Source of the DNA: an uncultured Ruminococcus sp.
GTDB lineage: Bacteria > Bacillota > Clostridia > Oscillospirales > Ruminococcaceae
Assembly (NCBI GenBank): GCA_910577575.1
Contig: CAJTOG010000061.1
Location: forward strand, 1-11,364
Direction of reading: 5' to 3'
DNA: 11,364 nt
Under the pieces are notes generated by a model. It saw nothing but the letters and a program-made list of their open reading frames with translations. It made no database searches and had not been told where the DNA came from. This document shows, in pieces, positions 6,007 through 11,364 of this stretch. Both the position numbers and the translations under genes were made by a program. Every line of letters starts with the position of its first letter. Position 1 is the first letter of the stretch.

Positions 6007-6024
6007 AGGAGGTGAAAAAATACG
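6007..6024 (+). promoter_or_regulatory. SD aligned with an ACG codon at the tape measure start
   Basis: AGGAGGT (6007-6013) is followed by 8 bases and then ACG (6022-6024), in frame with the tape measure. No ATG, GTG or TTG occurs in frame until GTG 6073, 59 bases from the SD. Residues from 6025 (GYDDSLNIDARIDQSG) look like the usual tape-measure N-terminus, which supports translation from about here. ACG is a near-cognate triplet one base away from ATG. Confidence 0.5.
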
Positions 6025-9000
6025 GGATATGATGACAGCCTGAATATTGACGCACGGATAGACCAATCGGGCGTGGAATCGGGCATGAACACAATGGCGG
6101 AAAATGTCCGCAAAGGCATGGACGCAGTCAATGGTTCGTTCAGCAGTGGTATTGACTGGCTGAAAAAGCTGAAAGAAGCAGCTGTTGTTGTGGGTGCTGT
6201 CAAAATTTTTTCAGGAATGATAAAATCGGGTGACGAATTCAATCAGGCAATGAATCAGCTTTCTGCGTCCACGGGTGCAGTCGGCGAGGAACTTGAATCG
6301 CTGAAAGAGGTCTCAAAGGACGTATTTGCGAACAATTACGGCGAAAGCTATGAGGATGTGGCAAATGCAGTTGCCAATGTAAAAAAGCAATTGGGTGACC
6401 TTCCGCAAGAGGAACTTCAGACAATCACGGAATCGGCTTTTGCACTGCGTGACGTGTTTGAATACGATATTACAGAAAGTACCCGTGCGGCAAAGGCAAT
6501 GGTCGATAACTTCGGTATTTCGGGCGAATACGCCATGGAACTCATCGCCACGGGAGCTCAGAACGGTCTTGATTACTCGGGCGAGTTAATCGACAGCATT
6601 TCGGAATATTCCGTGCAGTTTGCAAAAGTCGGACTTGATGCGGACGATATGTTTCAGATTTTTCAGCAGGGTGCAGAAAACGGTGCTTGGAATCTGGACA
6701 AGGTGGGCGATGCGGTCAAGGAATTTTCAATCCGTGCGATTGACGGTTCAACGTCCACTGCCGAGGGATTTGCAGCAATCGGACTTGATGCACAGCAGAT
6801 GGCATGGGAGTTTACACAGGGCGGAGATGTCGCAAAACAGGCATTTCAACAGACAATAGCGTGCCTTACATCAATGGAAGACCCGATTGCAAGAGATGCC
6901 GCAGGAGTAGCACTTTTCGGCACGATGTGGGAGGACTTGGGTGTTGAGGCAGTAGCTTCACTTGGCGATATTTCGGGCAGTGCTTACGCCACAGGCGACG
7001 CAATGGACAGCATAAAGGAAGTGAAATATGACGATGTATCGAGTGCAATCGAAGGCTTGAAGCGTTCAATCAGCAGTCTCACGATTGACGCAAGGGCGAC
7101 ATTTTCGTCGGGAATTGCAGGTGCAATAGGAACACTGGTCAATGCTCTGAACTCGGCAGACGGCGATATTTCTGTGATTTTCGAGAGTATTGTCAATGCA
7201 GTGAAACAGGCAGGCTCGGCATTCGGCGGAGTAATCGGCGGATGGGTTGAAAACGGCAAAAAAATTATTGAATACCTGATTGACGGCATAAAGAACAATC
7301 TTCCTGCGATTCAGGAAAAAGCCGGAGAAATCATCAGTTTTTTAGTCAATGGATTTGTAAACTCACGCACAAAAATGACAGAAACAGCACTTCCACTTAT
7401 TCAGTCCCTGATTTCCGGCTTGATTGCACAGCTTCCGTCACTTATTCAGCAGGGTGCGGACATGATTCAGAGTCTTATCTCAGGTCTGGGAGAAGATTGG
7501 TCAAGTATTTTTACTGTTGCAAGTGACCTTGTTCAGACTCTCGCTGAAGGTCTTGGCTCTTCGGTCTCTGTGATTGCAGAAGTTGCCCCTGAAATTCTGA
7601 ACAGCTTTATTAATGAACTCATCAACAACCTTGACATTATTATTCCGGCAGCGGTTAATATCCTTAAAACCCTTATTTCTGTAATTATCAGTGCAATCCC
7701 GCAGCTTCTGCCACTTGCAGTCACGATAATCACAGCACTCATAAACGGCTTGACACAGGTATTGCCCGAAATTCTGGCTTCAGGAGCGGAAATTCTGCAC
7801 TTCCTGATTCAGGGCATAACCGAGTCACTTCCCGAACTTATTATCAATGGTCTTGTGATTTTACAAACCATTGTAAGCGGAATTGTCAACGCAATTCCGC
7901 AGCTACTGCCGCTTGCAATAACAATCATAACGGCACTTGTCAACGGTCTGACGCAGGCAATCGTCGCAATATTACAGTTTGCACCGCAGATACTCACAAC
8001 GATAATCAGTGGAATTATAGGCGTTCTGCCGACATTAATTGGATGTGCAGTTCAGATACTTAATTTTCTGATTTCGGCAATCACTGAGAATCTTCCGTTG
8101 ATTTTAGGTGCGGCGATTTACATTTTAATGGCTCTGATTACGGGAATTATTGAAAATATAACGGTCATAATCGGTGCGGCACTGGAGATTCTGAATGCCC
8201 TGATTTTGGCGATTATAGAGAATTTACCGCTGATTATTTCGGCATCAATTGGGCTTCTCATGGCACTTCTGAACGGCATTATCGAAAATCTGCCCATGCT
8301 GATTGATGCGGCAATTGAAATCCTGATGATGCTTGTCGACTGCCTGATTCAGAATCTTCCGCTGCTCATCGATGCCGCAATAAAAATAATAACACAGCTT
8401 GTCGCTGGACTTATCGATAATCTGCCGAAGCTTCTCGACGCAGGATTCAGACTGATTACAGAACTGATTTCCGGCTTGATAAAGGCAATTCCGGACATTA
8501 TCAAAGCAATTCCGGACATTGTTTCTGCAATCTGGGATACCCTCAAGGAAACCGACTGGCTTCAGCTCGGCAAAGACCTCCTGCGTGGCATCGCTGACGG
8601 ACTTCTTGAAGGAGTTTCGGCAATCTGGGACACGATAACGGATGTCTGCGGCAGTATTTGGGACGGTTTCAAGGACTTTTTCGGCATTCATTCTCCGTCA
8701 AGACTGATGCGTGATGAAGTCGGAAAATACCTTATGCTCGGCGTGGGGGTGGGTGTTGAGGAATCCACGGACGAAACTACCGACGAAATAAACGACAGTC
8801 TTGCAGATTTGTCAAATAATCTGGAAATTCCTGAAGCTGATTCAGATGAACAGATATTCACACAGCAAGTCGAAATTCTCAGGGAATTTTCACCTGCAAA
8901 TAATATTCCGAAAATCGACGACAGTCGTATTACAGCGGAAATGCAGTCACAGCTTGATGAACTTATGATTACTCTGAATGTAGATAATTTTATTTCACGG

Positions 9001-9231
9001 TTTGAAAGTATACTTGCGAATATCGGAAACAACGCTGTTCCGCAGTATTCGGCAGTTTACAGCCAGATTCAGAGCGTACCTGAAAGACGTGAAACAAGCA
9101 GGTTTGAACTGCCGAAAAGCACACAGAACAGCCAAAAAATCAGTATTTACATAGGCGACACGGAAATCAAGGACTTCGTAATTTCAGCAATTGACGAGGC
9201 TAACGCAGTTTCGGGAGGTGTGAGTGTTTAA
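6022..9231 (+). CDS. tail tape measure protein
   Basis: The product has about 1069 residues from ACG 6022, or 1052 from GTG 6073; the strong SD at 6007-6013 favours 6022. The N-terminal 340 residues have the TP901/PhageMin_Tail character (GMIKSGDEFNQAMNQLSASTG, ANAVANVKKQLGD, AALFG-like GVALFGTMWED). Residues about 425-820 are 18 uninterrupted 22-residue hydrophobic repeats. Then comes a Trp-rich linker (SAIWDTLKETDW, SAIWDTITDVCGSIWDGF) and the classic FFGIHSPSRLMRDEVGKYLMLGVGVGVE (about 885-912), followed by a polar C-terminus. The protein sets tail length and probably leaves the tail on infection. At the commonly used 0.15 nm per residue it would fit a tail near 150-160 nm. No lysozyme or peptidase motif was seen. 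The stop overlaps the next ATG (TAATG). Confidence 0.9.
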   Translation, partial: TGYDDSLNIDARIDQSGVESGMNTMAENVRKGMDAVNGSFSSGIDWLKKLKEAAVVVGAVKIFSGMIKSGDEFNQAMNQLSASTGAVGEELESLKEVSKDVFANNYGESYEDVANAVANVKKQLGDLPQEELQTITESAFALRDVFEYDITESTRAAKAMVDNFGISGEYAMELIATGAQNGLDYSGELIDSISEYSVQFAKVGLDADDMFQIFQQGAENGAWNLDKVGDAVKEFSIRAIDGSTSTAEGFAAIGLDAQQMAWEFTQGGDVAKQAFQQTIACLTSMEDPIARDAAGVALFGTMWEDLGVEAVASLGDISGSAYATGDAMDSIKEVKYDDVSSAIEGLKRSISSLTIDARATFSSGIAGAIGTLVNALNSADGDISVIFESIVNAVKQAGSAFGGVIGGWVENGKKIIEYLIDGIKNNLPAIQEKAGEIISFLVNGFVNSRTKMTETALPLIQSLISGLIAQLPSLIQQGADMIQSLISGLGEDWSSIFTVASDLVQTLAEGLGSSVSVIAEVAPEILNSFINELINNLDIIIPAAVNILKTLISVIISAIPQLLPLAVTIITALINGLTQVLPEILASGAEILHFLIQGITESLPELIINGLVILQTIVSGIVNAIPQLLPLAITIITALVNGLTQAIVAILQFAPQILTTIISGIIGVLPTLIGCAVQILNFLISAITENLPLILGAAIYILMALITGIIENITVIIGAALEILNALILAIIENLPLIISASIGLLMALLNGIIENLPMLIDAAIEILMMLVDCLIQNLPLLIDAAIKIITQLVAGLIDNLPKLLDAGFRLITELISGLIKAIPDIIKAIPDIVSAIWDTLKETDWLQLGKDLLRGIADGLLEGVSAIWDTITDVCGSIWDGFKDFFGIHSPSRLMRDEVGKYLMLGVGVGVEESTDETTDEINDSLADLSNNLEIPEADSDEQIFTQQVEILREFSPANNIPKIDDSRITAEMQSQLDELMITLNVDNFISRFESILANIGNNAVPQYSAVYSQIQSVPERRETSRFELPKSTQNSQKISIYIGDTEIKDFVISAIDEANAVSGGVSV
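7294..8481 (+). repeat. 18 tandem 66-base units (22 residues each) in the tape measure gene
   Basis: Reading the protein in steps of 22 from residue 425 gives 18 units with no insertion or deletion. Typical positions are N/S at 2, L-P at 3-4, I/L at 6-7, A at 10, I-L at 13-14, L-I at 17-18, G at 20 and a hydrophobic residue at 21-22. Units 12-18 are closest to the consensus (ENLP…AA…IL…LI.GI). Flanking stretches 7228-7293 and 8482-8547 look like weaker units, for about 20 in total. The DNA itself is well diverged between units. Confidence 0.88.
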
Positions 9232-9593
9232 TGGCTTACCTGAAAATTTCAAATATGGATTATACACTTGAACTAAGCAGAATTTCAGGCTATGATTTGT
9301 CCTGTTTTTCGCTGAAAAACCAGTATACGGGAGAGGCTGGGAATACAATAGTTTATCCGGTGAGAATGCAGAAAAAGCGGATTTCCGTGACTGCTGAAAT
9401 TTACGCAGACGAATATCATATTTTTGAAAATATTATAAAAAGTCCTGAAATTCACTGCGTATTCAGAAATCCTGACGGCGAAAGGTCGGGATACTTCAAT
9501 GTATCATCTGACATAACGATTATAAAAATAGTGCCTGAAACTTCCGGAAATCCGGCACTTTATGCTGTATCTTTCACAATTGAGGAGGTGTAA
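9231..9593 (+). CDS. probable distal tail (Dit-like) protein
   Basis: The 120-residue protein starts at ATG 9231, overlapping the tape measure stop, with GGAGGTG 12 bases upstream. It reads as a compact β-rich protein: AYLKISNMDYTLELSRISGYDLSCFSLKNQYTG, then RMQKKRISVTAEIYADEYHIFENI, then RNPDGERSGYFNVSSDITIIKIVPETSG and YAVSFTIEEV. The position directly after the tape measure and before the hub protein is that of the distal tail protein, which links tube and tip. It is shorter than typical SPP1-like Dit proteins (about 250 residues), so it would contain only the core ring domain. I recognise no diagnostic motif; DUF6711-like is a possible family from memory. Confidence 0.55.
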   Translation: MAYLKISNMDYTLELSRISGYDLSCFSLKNQYTGEAGNTIVYPVRMQKKRISVTAEIYADEYHIFENIIKSPEIHCVFRNPDGERSGYFNVSSDITIIKIVPETSGNPALYAVSFTIEEV

Positions 9594-9595
9594 AA

Positions 9596-11098
9596 TTGGT
9601 AATTGAGGAACACGCACGACTTGAAATCATCCTGCCGGATGGGCGGTTTTTCAGGGTTTCCGAGGATAGTATAATTCAGAATTCGCTTTCTGTGAGTTCC
9701 CAGTGCGTCAACGGAAATACGTTTGAAATCGGCAGTGTTGCATCGTCTGTGCTTTCGGCTAAATTCAGGCTTGAAACTGAAATTATCAGCCATTTTGACG
9801 TTCATGGGGCGAAAATTGTCCTGTTCTCATGGTTCGGCGAAAATCCGCCTGAAAACAATGGTCAGCGTGGTGTTTTCTGGGTGACATCAGCCACGAAAAA
9901 AGCCGATATATTCATGGTTTCGGCGATTGACAGCATAACATGGCTTGACAGTTCGGTGTTCGTCGACAACGGCACGGGCGGGCTTGTAAATGCTATTCAT
10001 CAGCGGCTGAACACAAATATTATCAGTGCGGCTGATATTTTCAATATCATCGTCGGAGAAATTGCAGGTCTGCCGGTCGGAGAAAGCTTGCAGGGACTGG
10101 AAAAACAGCAGCTTATTCCCAATGCTACGTCGGTTTTCAAAGGCTTCGGATATTCTGAAACTGACGGTTTTGATATTCGTTTGCCTCTGCTTCTTGACGA
10201 TGAGCAGTCGGACAATATCCGTGATTATGTAGCATGGATTGCTGAATACATGGGCGGATTTGTGACGGCTGACGAAAACGGAGCAATAAAATTCAATTTG
10301 TTTGAAAATGCATGGAACAATATTCCCGAAACACTCGATTTTTCGGAATTTCAGCAGGATACGCTTGAAATTTCGGGATTCAGTTTATTTGTTGAATATG
10401 CAAAAGTTATCACGGAAAATAAAACTTACCGTCATGCATACTATTTTGATACAATTCGGCATCCGGGCTTTGAAATGCCGGAAAATTCGATAAAAATCGG
10501 AGCAGTAATTGAAAATAATCCGTTTGTTGAATTTATTTATAGTTATTATAATCAGCTCGGTGAGGGCGATTTATTCCCGATTGTCGAAGCTCTCGAGGCA
10601 TATTTGCAATGGATTAGAATCTGCCCGTTTTCCGGCACATATCATGGAAATCACTATCTGCATCTCGGGCAGTACATAAAAATAAAGGACAGAAACGGAA
10701 ACTTTCACGAAACAACCATTACCGGTATTACTTGGAAATTCCGAGGCGGTCAGCAGATTAAGTGCATCGGCGAGGATTCAAGGACGCTTTCACAGGCGGC
10801 AGGCATCCAGACCTATGCACGTGACGCAAATCCCCGAAAAACCCAGCAGAAAAAGAGGTCTCAGGCAGTAAGAGTCGGCGAACGCATGAAAACTCAAATC
10901 AATCGTCTTGAAACGAAAGTTATGGGCAACAAGAATAACTCCGATTCTGAAATTGGCGGTATAAAGGAAAAACTGGAGTCGATTGACAGTTATCTTGATG
11001 AACACAACAACAGGCTCTGGGAGCTTGAAATCAGGGATTTTCAGATACAGATTGACGAACTCAGAGCAAGAATTGAACAACTTGAAAATGGAGGTTGA
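9596..11098 (+). CDS. tail hub / tail-associated protein with C-terminal coiled coil
   Basis: The 500-residue protein starts at TTG 9596, 7 bases after GGAGG. The N-terminal part is β-rich (RLEIILPDGRFFRVSEDSI, IEIGSVASSVLSAKF-like EIGSVASSVLSAKFRLE), as in the hub domains of gp27/Tal-type proteins that close the tail tip. A middle region (about residues 205-240) includes DYVAWIAEYMGGFVTADENG, a motif common in such hubs. Residues about 345-395 contain PFSGTYHGNHYLHLGQYIKIKD and FRGGQQIKC. The final 75 residues are a charged heptad-like coiled coil (ERMKTQINRLETKV, then ELEIRDFQIQIDELRARIEQLE), likely trimeric and bearing downstream proteins. No peptidoglycan hydrolase domain is seen, unlike many Tal proteins. 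Confidence 0.72.
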   Translation: MVIEEHARLEIILPDGRFFRVSEDSIIQNSLSVSSQCVNGNTFEIGSVASSVLSAKFRLETEIISHFDVHGAKIVLFSWFGENPPENNGQRGVFWVTSATKKADIFMVSAIDSITWLDSSVFVDNGTGGLVNAIHQRLNTNIISAADIFNIIVGEIAGLPVGESLQGLEKQQLIPNATSVFKGFGYSETDGFDIRLPLLLDDEQSDNIRDYVAWIAEYMGGFVTADENGAIKFNLFENAWNNIPETLDFSEFQQDTLEISGFSLFVEYAKVITENKTYRHAYYFDTIRHPGFEMPENSIKIGAVIENNPFVEFIYSYYNQLGEGDLFPIVEALEAYLQWIRICPFSGTYHGNHYLHLGQYIKIKDRNGNFHETTITGITWKFRGGQQIKCIGEDSRTLSQAAGIQTYARDANPRKTQQKKRSQAVRVGERMKTQINRLETKVMGNKNNSDSEIGGIKEKLESIDSYLDEHNNRLWELEIRDFQIQIDELRARIEQLENGG

Positions 11099-11101
11099 TT
11101 A

Positions 11102-11364
11102 ATGGTTAGTCTTTATAACAAAATCCCTGATATGGAGTGTATTTCGGGCGATACACTGCCGGCTTTTGAAGTATCGGTTGAAGCTGAAAGCCTTGAGAAC
11201 TGCAATATGCAGTGCATTCTATCAAAAGCTTCCGATCCTGAAACTGCACTGATATGCAAGGACTGCAATAAGATTGACGGTGGATTTTCAGTGATTTTAA
11301 CAAGCGAGGACACGGGAAAACTTGATGAGGGAACTTACATTATTTACTTCCGCCTGACTGATTC
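11102..11364 (+). CDS. 5' part of a tail/baseplate protein (cut by window end)
   Basis: The ATG follows GGAGG (11090-11094) with a 7-base spacer and is 3 bases after the hub stop. The 87 visible residues start VSLYNKIPDMECISGDTLPAF and continue through a β-rich segment to GTYIIYFRLTD. They read like the N-terminal domain of upper-baseplate or tail-fibre-attachment proteins (BppU-like), where a 'D…G…F.V' strand set precedes a tail domain. Five cysteines (13, 34, 38, 52, 55), including a CKDC pair, are unusual for a virion surface protein. Identification is tentative; the rest lies outside the window. Confidence 0.6.
   Translation, partial: MVSLYNKIPDMECISGDTLPAFEVSVEAESLENCNMQCILSKASDPETALICKDCNKIDGGFSVILTSEDTGKLDEGTYIIYFRLTD

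Noticed and set aside
6073..6075. GTG as the tape measure start
   Set aside because: No SD precedes it at proper distance, and the 17 residues upstream read like a normal tape-measure N-terminus behind a perfect SD at 6007-6013.
7294..8481. CRISPR array or satellite-like DNA repeat
   Set aside because: The 66-base period is in the protein only; the DNA units are diverged and there is no conserved repeat/unique spacer alternation.
8245..8691. Long minus-strand ORF of 148 codons, with others opposite the tape measure and scaffold
   Set aside because: It mirrors the periodic hydrophobic repeats on the + strand, lacks a convincing SD, and conflicts with clear coding on the other strand. The same applies to all other minus-strand ORFs here.

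Overview
This window is the head-to-tail structural module of a tailed phage or prophage with a long, non-contractile tail (siphovirus type). All supported genes are on the + strand and packed into one late operon with short gaps, ATGA-type overlaps and purine-rich Shine-Dalgarno (SD) sites. The moderate GC content, strong SD sites and protein families (GP20-like scaffold, Gp15-like tail chaperone, a TP901-type tape measure) suggest a low- to mid-GC Firmicute. A gut Clostridia/Oscillospiraceae (Ruminococcus-like) host is my best guess, by inference only. No integrase, repressor, attachment site, tRNA, CRISPR array or insertion sequence is visible, so free phage and prophage cannot be told apart. 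No gene-free stretch exceeds 300 bases.

Layout. Bases 1-44 hold the last codons of an upstream gene. Then come a small acidic/basic hypothetical protein (41-229), a hairpin, a Mom-like DNA-modification protein (250-1197), a 43-residue small ORF (1178-1309) and a second hairpin. These are followed by a GP20-like scaffold (about 1362-1823), the major capsid protein (1837-2694), four connector/neck proteins (2694-4185), the major tail protein (4178-5020), two overlapping tail-assembly chaperones (5024-5949), a large tape measure protein (about 6022-9231), a probable distal tail protein (9231-9593), a tail hub protein with a C-terminal coiled coil (9596-11098), and the start of a further tail or baseplate gene cut by the window end (11102-11364).

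How they work together. The scaffold and capsid protein build the prohead, and the Mom-like protein may modify phage DNA against host restriction. The connector proteins close the head and join it to the tail. The chaperones coat the tape measure while the major tail protein polymerises to the length it sets. The distal tail and hub proteins form the tip.

Unusual points. (1) A Mom-like gene sits inside the head operon between two terminator-like hairpins that share an almost identical 16-base tail. (2) Four genes (Mom-like, small ORF, scaffold, tape measure) have a good or fair SD followed after 7-8 bases, in frame, by a non-standard triplet (ATA, ATT, TCG, ACG) where a start codon is expected. 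(3) The tape measure contains 18 consecutive 22-residue repeats without a single insertion or deletion. (4) The two chaperones are in the right relative frame (-1) for programmed frameshifting, with a run of six A at the stop codon and a strong hairpin just downstream.
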